From: Apostichopus japonicus
Taxonomy: Eukaryota > Echinodermata > Holothuroidea > Aspidochirotida > Stichopodidae
Length of the DNA stretch: 64,000 bases
Assembly (NCBI RefSeq): GCF_037975245.1
Contig: NC_092564.1
Coordinates: 23,818,484-23,882,483 of the forward strand
Reading direction: 5' to 3'
In this document: positions 1 to 11,460 of the stretch, piece by piece
Layout of the letters: the number at the start of each line of letters is the position of its first letter
Numbering within the stretch: the stretch's first letter is position 1
Notes under the pieces: generated by a model
Told to the model about the DNA's origin: nothing
Databases searched by the model: none
The model's input: the letters and a program-made list of their open reading frames with translations, nothing else
Made by a program: the position numbers and the translations under genes

Positions 1-239
1 CCATTGCCATGCCATGCTGTGTGACCATTCTCATGATTACTACAGATATTGTATTATTCTTATTCTGCCAGATGCAGACAAGAAAATTGTGTAACTCTAT
101 TTCCCAAATTATTGAACAAAAAATATTAGTGAATCGCAATGATGAGTGGTTTTTTTTTTTACCCCATTCCCAGTGGGGGGGCCAGCCGATTTCATGTGGG
201 GGCCTCGGCCCCCCAGACCCCCCGTAGCTACGCCACTGG
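1..239 (-). repeat. Terminal fragment of a CAGTGGCGTA-type DNA transposon
   Basis: Read on the minus strand, a repeat begins near 238 with CAGTGGCGTAGCTACGGGGG and continues into a G-rich stretch with an internal palindrome around 200-220 (ggggcctcggcccc). CAGTGGCGTAG starts of this kind are common on non-autonomous hAT-like elements of marine invertebrates. Only one end is visible, so neither target-site duplication nor full length can be judged. The short ORF across it is not a gene. Confidence 0.45.
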
Positions 240-817
240 GAAGTTTAGGAATAAATTAATTTAATAAAAAACATTACATTTATAAACAAAAAAGAGAACC
301 AATAAAAACAAAGAAAGTAGAGGTCTGTAGAGATACTTGTACAGTACAGATATATGCCTAAGGTATAAATGTGCTGTTATATTTGATACAATGCTAGCAA
401 TCAAAAGATCAGTTTTGATTTTATTTCTGCAACCATAGGCTACAATTGCAACTGAGGTATCCCCATTGGCTTATTTGTAATGTTCAGAGGTCAAAGGTCA
501 TTTGAGGTCATTATCATCAAACTCTTGTTTGAAAATACTCCTAAGTCTTTTCCTTGTACAACGAATGAACGATCCTACAAGTCGCTCACCGTTGCTGTGG
601 ATTGGCAATTAATTTAAATGGAAATTTTACAGCAATGTCCTAAATTAATAGAGGGCGCTGTCATATTGGTCTTCTCTAGTGTTGCGGAACTCGACAAGCT
701 GCAGTCTATGAAGTCGCTCAAAATTTCTTTTAGGATTCTCTGATGCTCACTTTTGTCCAAACTGCCTGCACATCCCATAAATCAAACATAGCGTGACATA
801 TATCGAACTAACATACA

Positions 818-2524
818 CAGAGATGCCAACCAATACGATTTTATCGTATTTAGTACTATAAAAGCAAGTGAAATATGATAATACGATATTGCCTCTTTGA
901 AAATACGATTTTTCATCTTTCAAAAATAGAAAAATAGAAAAATAAATTTTATATTTTTTTTAAAGGAAGCGGAATCCCATAGAAACATGTATAACTTACC
1001 CCCCAAACCCCGACAAACACGTTGAACAACGAGCCTACATGGACAGGAAATACTAGGAATCGGCTTTACAATTTTCTCATTAAATGTTAATGAAAAAGCA
1101 AACATTTTACTTGCCCGTTCTTACCAGTAAAACATTTTCTGACATTTAACTGGCCCTGGGCCAATGGGCCAGTGGAAGTGTCGAGTTTTTGTGAAAATCT
1201 GATTTTTCTCTCCAAAATCTGATTTTTAGCTCATACAAGCATGCTGGTGTGAGCTATTGTTACAGTGCGGCGTCTATCACTCTATCATTCTATCACTCTA
1301 TCACTCTATCCGTCAACAATTGGTAAAACCGCTCCCACTCGCACAGTGTTTGATGGAATTTCATGAAACTCGGACACAAGGAACATTGGGTATAGGGCCA
1401 TCAGAGATGGTCCGAAATTTGGGGTCAAAGGTCACCTGTGGGCAGTTTTGTGGAAATACGCAAAATGCTTCTTCTCCTACAGATTCCATGGTACAATGTT
1501 GAGGGTTTGTCACGATAGTACTATGGAAGTTTACCTTCAGGGTGTTCATGAATTTGAGATCAAAGATCAACTAGGGGTCTTTTGTGGCCCGGGCCGCGGC
1601 CCTATATTTTCAAATTGCTTCTGTTCGTACAGTGTATGGCCAGTTATAATGAAACTTGGTCACAACGTTCCTCGGGATGAGGGTTACGAGGGGTGTTCGG
1701 AAAATTGAGGTCAAATGTCATTTAGGGGGTAATCGGGGGTCATTCTTTTTTTTTCTAATATTTGCAAATATCTCAATCTCCTCAAGATTTTGATGGATCA
1801 TATTCAAAGTTGAACTGATGATTGTTGGATTGTGTATGAATAAGGTGATGCCTAATAATTTTTGGTCAGAGGTTAATTAATTACAATTAATCCCCATTGT
1901 TTAAAAAAATCTGAGCCTTCACCTTTTTCCAAAGCTCCTTTAATTTGTCTCCCAGTCTCTGCAGTGTTTGTCTACATTTGTGGTTAAGCTCTGCAGAGGC
2001 AGTTAGTGGAATTAAAGCAGGATTGGGAGTTGTTATTAACTGTTGAACTGTATGCATGAGAGCCCTATAGCCAATCAGAACTTGCCGATTCTTAGAAGTC
2101 TTTGAGCCTGAGGTATGTAGGAGGTATGTGGGAAGGAGTGCTTGTGAAGTTATGTCTGCTCAGGTAGAGGGGAGAAAGTTTTATAGGGTAGGTCAGTGGT
2201 ATTGTTTGAGAGAGTGGGTAAAATAGGATTTAAAGGGGGAAAATAGGAATTATAGCCAGTGGTGTGGCCAGGATTCTGCTAACGGAGGGGGGGGGGGGTT
2301 ATCGCCGTTTTGAGCTAGGGGTATAAGTTGTCTTTGAACCTAAAATGTTTGGCCTCATGGGCCCAAAATTGGTGGAATCTGACAAATGGCCTGAAATTTG
2401 GTGGGCCATAAACTTTTGTGGGCCCTACATTTTTGAGCTCGAAAATGTATGAGCTTCTGCACCATTGGTGCTCTAGTTTAGGATATTCAGTCTGTTTTTT
2501 TGTGTCAAGAGGTTGGCATCTCTG
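818..2524. mobile_element. 1.7-kb non-autonomous DNA transposon with 14-bp TIRs and 6-bp TSD
   Basis: The left end reads CAGAGATGCCAACC at 818-831, and the exact reverse complement lies at 2511-2524. The six bases directly outside are CATACA on both sides (812-817 and 2525-2530), a perfect direct repeat as expected for a target-site duplication. No transposase ORF is present. Inside are a 'tcatgaaactcggacacaa'-type repeat (about 1226-1830, with a second 'aatgaaacttggtcacaa' unit near 1649) and a nested G-rich insertion starting near 2261 (CAGTGGTGTGGCCAGG). It lies in the DHX30 intron upstream of the first exon seen. The superfamily is uncertain: the TIR looks hAT-like, but hAT usually gives 8 bp. 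Confidence 0.65.
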
Positions 2525-2530
2525 CATACA

Positions 2531-3345
2531 AGTTTTACAACTCATAAATTGCACATGTTAGCAATGAAATGTTGCCCAACGTTCACAACGTAGCTACACA
2601 CATTTGGTCGTCACCCGATCAGAACGCTTCTTTGAAGCATTTTCAGTCTCATCCGCTTTTAAAACTGAGTTTAAGCTTTGAGCGTCAGTAAAATTGAAAA
2701 TGAAATGCACTGGACTTGTGCAATTCTACTCATAACTATTGAAGATGAGATCTTTTTAAACACATTTCGGCGCATAGCACAGGTCTAGGTTGAGATACTG
2801 TACGTTCCCGTGCTAAACAACTTTTTTAGATCTGTAAACAGGAAAAGATCACATGCAAATGGACCCACAGCGGTATCTGCAGCAGTGTCAGGACCGCTAT
2901 GACAGCGCCCTCTATGGAAACGCTGAAGGTTCCCACCGACTTGAATCGTTCTATTATAAGTAAGACCAGAGGTGATTTCCGTCTTTGTTACGTTCTTGAT
3001 TGACACTGATTATCCATCAAACATTTACATCGTGATTCTTGAGTAACACAGTGAACCATTGGGGGTCATGTGTGTTAGATGCTTGTGTGTGTTACTGTAG
3101 ATGGGTGTGTTAGATGCATGAAAAACTCAAATGTATTTATGTACAATGTCCTGTATGGTGGGTACAGCAGTACTGTGTGTTCATATTTGTCAAGAGCTCT
3201 AGTACATGGCTACAGGTCATATTTAATGATGGATAAATCATTTCTCGCAATGATAACAGTCATCAGGGTTGCCTGATCGAAACTCAATGCTACTAACATT
3301 TGACTCGATACTTTCAAAAAAACTGTTCTGTTTCTTGTCTGTTAG
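2531..3345. other. Intron sequence without recognisable feature
   Basis: Between the transposon at 818-2524 and the first helicase exon I see no coding similarity on either strand. Short ORFs here lack family similarity and paired splice sites. It is taken as intron of the helicase gene because the exon at 3346 opens in mid-codon after a polypyrimidine tract and AG. Confidence 0.5.
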
Positions 3346-6300
3346 ATGTGTCAGTCCAGTGTTAACCATTGCCTCAAGACTCAGTAGCAGGGAACCCTTC
3401 AGAGATAGCATGGAGAACAGACCAGCCGTTATGAAGGTAAATATGTAATATAAGTTTTAAGTAAAACCCAACCAACTATTATCACTAAAACTCATGATTT
3501 ATTTATGGTGAACAGTGTCCCATAGCAGTCTGTACTGGCAGTATGTGCAGTATGAATATAATGCAGAAGGAAAAGGGTTAGGAACTGTTCATACTGTCAG
3601 TTTACAGGACAGTTACAGTACAGCACGTTACAGTACACAGTACAGTTAGGTTCATACTGTCAGTACGAGTGTTTGGAGCATAACATATGAGGCCAGTATA
3701 GAGTGCTATTAGCACTGGCAAAAATGTAACAACTGGCTGTCTGTTATGGTTCGAGTTTGCATATAATCACGGTTGATATTTTAATAAATTCGCTATTGAA
3801 AACTGGGGATCGTATCGTTTCAGTTATGAAACGCAACAAGGTTGTGTTAACCTTCATACACTGATTTAACTAGTGATTTATTTTATTGGCGTCACTTTCA
3901 GGTTAAGAAAGGTTTTTCTGACCAGAGCTACAGCGATCACTTAACGGCTGTCAATCTGTTTAACCAATGGCTGGGAGCAACGAGAGCTGGGCGAGAAACG
4001 GCAGGCGACTTTGAAGATGTACACCTGATACACAGACCCACCATGTACTTCATTAAAGGTATCCCCTCGCAAATAATTTGCAATTTTTCTACAAACAGAA
4101 TCCACGGTTGGATGGTCAAAGTTTCAATGACCTGACAGATTTGTTGCAATATTGCTGGAAGATCTAGTGGTATCATTCATTGCACTTCAGGGGTCTTTTT
4201 TTTAATTTCATAAAAGACATATATATATTTTATAGAATTTTACTGGCCTCCAAAAAATGTGTCACAGTATAGTAAGGGACAGCATTGAACTATGTCAAGG
4301 ATAGTTGTATGTACAGAAATATGTAAACTAGTATGAACAGCACTATTTACAGTACTATATACATTACTGTGGACAGTACTATGTACAATACTATGTACAA
4401 TACTATGTATATTACTATGTAAAGTACTGTGTAAGTACTATGTAAAATACTGTGTACAGTCCTATGTACAGTACCATGGGCAGTACTATGTACAGTACTG
4501 TGTAAGTACTATGTTAAATACGGTATGCAGTGCTATGTTCAGTACTATGTACAGTACTATTTACAGTACTATGTACAGTACTGTGTAAGTACTATGTACA
4601 GTGCTGTGTAAGTACTATGTAAAATACTATGTACCGTACTATGTACAGTACTGTGTAAGTACTATGTAAAACTGTGTGCAGTACTGTGTAAGTACTATGT
4701 AAAATACAGTGTACAGTACTATGTAAAGGACTGTGTAAGTACTATGTTAAATACGGTGTGCAGTACTATGTACAGTACCGTGTAGAGTACTGCGTACAAT
4801 ACTGTGTACATTCCTATGTATAGTACTATGTACAAAGTCCTTAGTACTGCTCTATATTTTGGAACTAATTGTCTTTATATGTACATACATATAGATTTAT
4901 TGAGCATCGAACTGTTTTTTTACCCCTCTTGTGGCAGGGCTACGCCAACAGTTTGCTGAGAATCTCGAAGAGGCTGGTTTGCTTGTCTCGGCTAAAGATT
5001 GCCTGATGGAGTGTGACTCCTCCAGTGACTTTGATGATGAGGAATTGACCAAGGTGAATATCAAACAGAGAAACTAAGTTTTTACATCTTCAACCCATAT
5101 CGAGGATATTTATGGGTTCACTGTTAAACAAGATGCTTGCAAAAGGCAAGATTATGAAAATTCATCAGCGTTATCATTTATATAAAAGGTTTGGCAGACA
5201 ACAAGCACAATACCTGATTTTAGCAGGAAAGTTCATTAAATCCGTCTTTTCAACCATTTTTATTTTTACCCACCGTGCAGGGGGTCCTCCTGAGGTCGTT
5301 CTTCTCAAACGTCGTGAAAGCTACTCTCGGGAAGTTTGAGCAACGGAAGCTCCATCTGAGAAAAATCTCCTTCAGGGACCAGTAAGTGTTTCATGTTTGC
5401 TGTAAAAATAATTGATCTGGAAACCCCTGACACAAAGACACAAGATTGCACACAATTCAAATATAATTTACTGACCATAGCTTTACCAAGAGAGAAAGAG
5501 ACTTAAAGGGTGTGAAGACTCTCGCGCAAAAAGAAACGTCTCATGCCCGTAATCTGACCTAGTTTCGAATGAGGTGTAACAGAAGTGTTAGACACCACCA
5601 TCGATCCCAGAAAAATACACACACAGATTGCCACTATCGGTAATTAGACACTAGTGTACAGTCAATAAATTCAGCTCTAGTCAATACCCACAACACAGTG
5701 GACATCTCAGGTCTAGATAAAAGATAACAAGGTATCACGTTTCATTACTGTCTGCATTTTGTAACGGAAAGTTAACATTTTCAGAGCGCGGCACTCGGTT
5801 TGGGACGAGTCTTCAATTCCTTTAAGGTCAGAACGGTGTATTAATGTGGAAGGTTAGGTTTCAACTTAAGAGAAGGAAGGCAAGGAAATGTATGATTTCT
5901 AGAGGTATTCAAAGTGATAACCAATGTTGATTCAAGTGTCCTTTAATATAAAGTGAAAAAGATCATCACAGATTTGGGGAAATTGTTAAGGTCTGACAGA
6001 TATAATTCTGTAGGTCCAGTAAAGCATAAAATATATATGGAAAAAAATTTTCATACTTAAATTGTTTTTTGACCGTTTTTATAAATACATTTATAATTTG
6101 ATTTGTAAATTCAGTAATAGTATATGCCTCATGATGAGGGTGACCCCTTCATGTGAAGCTTTCGACAAAGATGGTGAAGCAACAGTGGATAATATGCAAA
6201 CATGCTAAAAGCTCCGTAGATCATAAAAACAAGATGGACAGCAATAGTCGTTATCGCATGTTCATCAGCATTTGACTTGAAGGAACACAGTGCAAGAAAT

Positions 6301-9300
6301 AAACGTAAAATTCCCATATTTATTGCTATCGAATGCTCTTGATTTAAGCCATCAAGGAGGAATAGCCCTGGAGATTGAGTTTGATTGTTTAAACTCAACT
6401 GTTTCTAGGGTCGATTCCAACACGTCCTCATTAAACGTAATTTTAAAGAAATCTCTTTGACAAGCTTACGACGAACGGGATGAAACCATTCTCGGTTCTT
6501 GAAGTTGTGGTCTCCAAACAGATTGTTATTATCTCTCTATTCGGTGAACAGATTTATCAGTAGATTTCCGCCACGTCATACAAGATGTCTGATTTTCACT
6601 AAAGGGTTTATTAAGCTTTGTCACCGTTTGTTTGAAAGCTGCACTTGTTAGTGGCTGTTAGTACGAAGGTCACACTGCAGTGTCACACACTAATCAACTT
6701 CTTGAAAGTTGGAAGTTTGTGTGTGTCACACAGGTAACAAAAGGATAGCCACCATATAGGGCTAATAGCTCATGGATTGCCGCAAATATATTGGTAGTCT
6801 GACCACGCTAAGTTACAGTTCTGAATAATATCGAAGATGAAATGCAGTTGGGCATATGAAAAGTTACTCTTTACTCCATCTTGAATATAGCCACATAATG
6901 TTAAGAGAAACATCTACTGCTCTTCTCTACAGCAACTCTCCCAGACTTCTTTTAAGCCGGAAATCAGTCAACGCCGCAGAGAAGTCGTTTCCAAGCAGAT
7001 GGTTCACTTACTTCAGCAAGGTTAGTCTATCACCCTTGGCACCTGTGATGAAATAACATATTTGAAAGTGACGGGAGGACAGTTTTTGTGTAAACATATC
7101 CATACGATAAAGCTACACGGAGGATCCGATTCCCAATCTAGCTCAGGGATTGATTTCTTGACTCCTCCCTTCTCTTTACTGCCCCCAATGCTATCTTCGT
7201 CTCTCTGCTTGATCCCGACAGATGCAATCCGGGGAGATATTCATCCACGACACATCCATGGTCCATCCTCTGGCCCTCATCTGTTTCAGTAACCAACTGG
7301 TCTATTGTAAAGTTCCCTCTGCACAAGGTGGGTGTAATCTTCTCAGCAGCTAGAATTGGGCATTAATTTTTTTTATCATTTATTATTTAGGTTTACAGTC
7401 ACGTTCAGGGCCAAAGCCCTCTCACACGACTTTATAACTTAACCCTGGTCATTGGTAACTTGTCACACCTACACATCAAAGTGTGCACAATTCAAACAAT
7501 CTCTCCTGGGGCACCACAGTGCACCACAACCATGTATCCCCCGGGGGGCTTCCCATAGGGTGCAGCCACAAACCGGCGCACACAACTATATATTTACAAG
7601 TTACCTCGCAAGTCCCCATTTATACACCTAGGTGAAGAGAGGCAATGGAGATAAAGCGCCTTGCCCAAGGACACAACGAAATGATCTGGCCAGGACTCGA
7701 ACCTGTAATCCTTAGATCACAAGTCTTAACCACTTGACCACAACACCCTTAATAGGGGTCCTGTCATAACCTTTTATCCATCCCCCACCAGGGGAGTAGG
7801 AGGGGGGTGGTGCATTTAATCATAGTATCATAGTAAGTACTGTTAAATGCACGTAATAGCTTGCCTTGCAATGATAACGTCATACACACAGTGTTAGTAC
7901 ACAGTATTACAGTATTAATCCCACTGTATAATCAAACAGATTTTACTTTACATTTCAAAATACCTTAAATAGGGTTCATTCATTCTGTAAGCTCCTTCAG
8001 TGCTATAAATGACCCGATTTTTTTCTCTTTTAATAAGTGTCTCTCATCCATTGGAATTATACAGTACGATTCTTCTTTCATACCAGGTGGTGCTTGAATA
8101 ATAACAGATGATCAAATTTGTAAAAATTGCAAAATGCATAAAAAATTCACTTTTATCCAGAGATAGAAAGAGTCCTCGACACGAACGAAAATTCGTCTGC
8201 GGAGGATTGGTCGGAAATGATGAGGATCGTGGTGGCCGACGCTAGTTCTAAGACCATCGGGTCCTTCTATGCGACGAAAGACACCGCCAAGGTCCTCATG
8301 AAATTAAGGAAGGACATCAAGGGAATGGTCGATGACTCTTTAGGGTTGGACTACCGAGCAGATATGGTGAGTAAATATCTCATAGAAAAATAATTTTCAA
8401 ATTATACATTTTGTTTTGGTTAAAATTCCAAATATGCATTCCATTATGAAGTCAAATTTGACAAAGAAATTAGCCTAGCTAGATACCTACCACCTCTTCT
8501 GCAGCTGGTGCAAATGTACAGCGAGATACGTCTTTCAGCATACCTCGGTTCTTGCGCAAAAGAGTGAGCCAAATCTTTGGGAAATGTTGGTTACATTAGT
8601 TGTGGCCACAACCACCTGACCTGTGAGTGATGGGGGGTTTATGATTTACTCTTTGTTTGAGAAAGAACACAAATGGAAGAAAGTGTCCCTTTGGTAGTAT
8701 TGAGGTGTAGGCTACCTATTGTCAGTTATGAATGATGTAATAGGCTGACAGGACAGGAATCAAAAATTGTGTGAACAATGGAACAGCATTATTGGACATA
8801 ATGAATCTGTAATTGTGGGCAATTAAACTGTGAATTTCAGTTTGTTTTCCCCAAAAATTGACAGTTTTTGGTTGAAATACTAGCTATGTGAGGAGTGGAA
8901 CACAGATGGCACACTGCATATCCAAACAGTTTTGTTCAACTTGGGCAAGTCTTTGTGGTGATTTTATTTGACTTTTCAGCGTATGAGTAAAAGGGATTGC
9001 AATCCAACATCATACCTTTAATAACTTCCAAGGAAATACAGAAACATTGATTTTTAAAAGAATAGGCAAAGCAGATGTTCCACTGATGAACACAAATGAA
9101 GGTCACGTTGTATATTGGTCACCATTCTATAAAGCGAACACAAACACAGCTAATTATCTAATTTGTTGTTCTAAGTTTATATAAAACTTTGGTTAGCTTT
9201 TTTGTCGTCCACAAAACACATGCTACTCGTTCAAAGAGACAATTTTTTTTTAATTTCCGTTATTTCTTTAGACGCCAGCCATGTACAGCAGACACACAGC

Positions 9301-9409
9301 TCTCCTCAACATACTTTGTGACGTACTTAGCACTAAACAAGACCTATTCATGTCTCCGACAGGGAAAAAACAAGACAGTCAAATCACAGGTCGTTTACCA
9401 GCGACATGA
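3346..9409 (+). CDS. DHX30: ATP-dependent RNA helicase DHX30, C-terminal part (partial)
   Basis: Eight exons are in phase: 3346-3436, 3902-4058, 4938-5053, 5281-5381, 6933-7020, 7222-7327, 8161-8366 and 9272-9409 (TGA at 9407-9409). They give 333 residues covering the region after the helicase core: end of the winged-helix/HA2 region (CVSPVLTIASRLSSREPF, then SYSDHLTAVNLFNQWL), the LRQQFAENLEEAGLL helix, and the OB-fold (SVNAAEKSFPSRWFTYF, FIHDTSMVHPLALICF). The OB part and the tail LMKLRKDIKGMVDDSLGLDY match vertebrate DHX30 as I recall it (SRWLTYF, VRDSSQVHPLAVLLL, LKELRRALGRMVERSL), better than DHX29, DHX36 or DHX9. Vertebrate DHX30 acts in mitochondrial RNA granules and ribosome assembly and in cytosolic RNA regulation. 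The DExH motor and start lie off the left edge. All junctions are GT-AG. The 6933 exon is read in the frame starting HNSPRLLL; another open frame there does not join its neighbours. Confidence 0.85.
4326..4850. repeat. AGTACTATGTAC-type minisatellite in DHX30 intron
   Basis: About 525 bases are made of imperfect 10-12-base units such as AGTACTATGTAC and AGTACTGTGTA, repeated several dozen times. A looser block with the same GTAC/CAGT words lies at 3530-3670. The unit is nearly self-complementary around GTAC, so long hairpins are possible. It fills the intron between the second and third visible helicase exons. Confidence 0.85.
7362..7752 (-). mobile_element. tRNA-derived SINE
   Basis: Read on the minus strand from about 7752, the sequence starts like a tRNA: a box A region (TGGTCAAGTGGTTAAG, ~7742-7727) and a box B (GGTTCGAGTCC, ~7703-7693) about 40 bases downstream. 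A body follows with CTTGGGCAAGGCGCTTTA and a G-rich segment, and the end is an AT-rich tail near 7370 (ataataaatgataaaaaaa in minus sense). Box A/box B spacing, body and A/T tail are the plan of a tRNA-head SINE. It sits in the DHX30 intron 7328-8160, antisense to the gene. It is not a functional tRNA gene: there is no convincing acceptor stem. Confidence 0.75.
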
Positions 9410-9703
9410 GCTAGCCTATCGAACATACCTGGATGTGGTCACGTTATATCGCTAAATCTAAACTATCAGCAGACATTATTAATAACCATACAGAAAATGA
9501 AATCTTTTAACAACATTAATTCATTTAAAATGAATACCAAAGGGATACAAGATTGAAATCAAGCTGAAAAGTACAATATTTTTGTTTGATGCTGGTATTA
9601 ACTTTGAAATCAATTCCCATAACCACTATGCAGCTTAAGTTCTTCAATTCTTCTTTTATATTTTCGTTATTTGAAATAACATAGACAAATTTATTATAAA
9701 TTA

Positions 9704-10155
9704 AGGCATGTTTTTAAGTTGACCTAATTAAGAACTCTGTAGGTTTGACTAAATACAGATGTAAGGCATGTTTTTAATTTGATCTCACTTAGATGAACAC
9801 TTTGTGGGTTTGACTAAATACAAATTGAGGCATGTTTTTAAGTTGGTCTTACTTAGATGAACACCTTGTAGGTTTGACTAAATACAAATTGAGACATGTT
9901 TTCAATTTGATCTTACTTTGATGAACACTTCATAGGTTTGACTAAATACAAATTGAGGCATGTTTTTAATTTGATCTTATGTAGATGAACAGCCTGGTTG
10001 TTTGACTAATTATATATTAAGGCATGTTTTTAATTTGATCTTACTTAGATGAACACTGCATAGGTTTGACTAAATACAAATTAAGGCATGTTTTTAATTT
10101 GATCTTACTTAGATGAACACTTCATGGGTTGGACTAAATACAAATTAAGGCCAAT
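9704..10155. repeat. ~63-bp tandem repeat, about seven copies, just 3' of DHX30
   Basis: Units start with AAGGCATGTTTTTAATTTGA, continue with CTTACTTAGATGAACACTT and end in GGTTTGACTAAATACAAATT. About seven copies with scattered substitutions run from 9704 to 10155. The array begins about 295 bases after the helicase stop codon, so it may lie in the 3' untranslated region. The copies contain no ORF in common. Confidence 0.9.
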
Positions 10156-11400
10156 TTTTCTACAAATTTTAACAAAATGAAGTTACTTAAGCACATTGCT
10201 GTCTATTCCACTTCATCTTTATGAAAGTTACTTTTACTCCACTTTGGAAATGAGTTGTTCTAACCATCTTCGATGTTGGGAAACAATTTGGACGACTATA
10301 ATCTTTGGAAATCGACGTAAGGAAAATTCAAAAGAATATCAAGTATACGGAGAACGAAACACATGGGTACTTAGTGATTTATTTGGAAGTGTTCTTAGAT
10401 AACAAAGAGGGAATCATTTTTTTTGGGGGGGGATACAAATCATTGTCAGAAAATTTCCTTTTGCAGAGTTTTCAAGAAACTAATGAGGTTTATTTTATGA
10501 TTAATCCCTAGCAACATTTCTATCAAGGTTTCATAATCAAGTTGAGAAGTTTAGTAAATATATCTGAAAAGTGAAAAGTGTTCTTTTTATTTTTGACCAG
10601 AAATAATAAAAGAGAGAGATAAATTATGAGATGTATTTTGTTTTTTCTTTTTCTTTGTTGGAATTTTACTTTACATCAGAGAAGATAAATTGACTGGGTG
10701 GACTCATTTTGATAAAATATTACAAAGAAGAAATGAATATACAAGTTGTGAATTGAATTTATTACTTTTCTTGCCATAATAACATTGTATTGTTTGGACT
10801 TATAGAATTACGAATCACACATACCATTAGTTCATTAGTACTGTCATTAAAAATGTAAAACTTGAATTAACAGACCTATATATACATTGAATTAACAGAT
10901 ATCTACATTTTATGATTCCATAAGTACAAGCATTTGTCACCATTACAGTCATGTATCAAATAGTTTGTGTGTTGGCTGTTATGTTTATATGTGTAGTGTG
11001 GGTTGTGTGTGGATAATACTACGTATGTGTAGATCTGATTATGTATGTTTTCTGTAATGTGTATATGTATAGAAATTTGTGTGTGTTATGTGCTTTGTAT
11101 TTGTGGGTTGTGTGTAAATTATGTGTGTGCTATTCTTAAACCTGTTACATATGTCTTCTGCAATGTGTAGTTTACGTGTGGGGTACATGATATGCATTTG
11201 TGTGCAATGTGTAACTTTTTGTGTGATTTACATATACCACACATACATAAATTTGATAAAGTATTTTTATATTGGAGAACAAAACACCTGAGTATTTAGA
11301 GTATCTTTATGGTTTTGTGTTTTGATAAGGTGTGGTTTAAATGCACAATTTACAGCTTATATGGTACTTATCTGTGTGTTGTTCTGTGGAAGTGTTTATA

Positions 11401-11460
<60 letters not shown>

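Noticed and set aside
6933-7327. Apparent frameshift between two DHX30 exons
   Set aside because: It came from reading the 6933-7020 exon in the frame QLSQTSFKPEI. Using the phase left by the preceding exon (CA at 5380-5381) gives HNSPRLLLSRKSVNAAEKSF, which joins the next exon cleanly and matches the family.
7680-7752. Functional tRNA gene
   Set aside because: Box A and B are present, but no acceptor stem pairs and the sequence continues into a SINE body and A/T tail.
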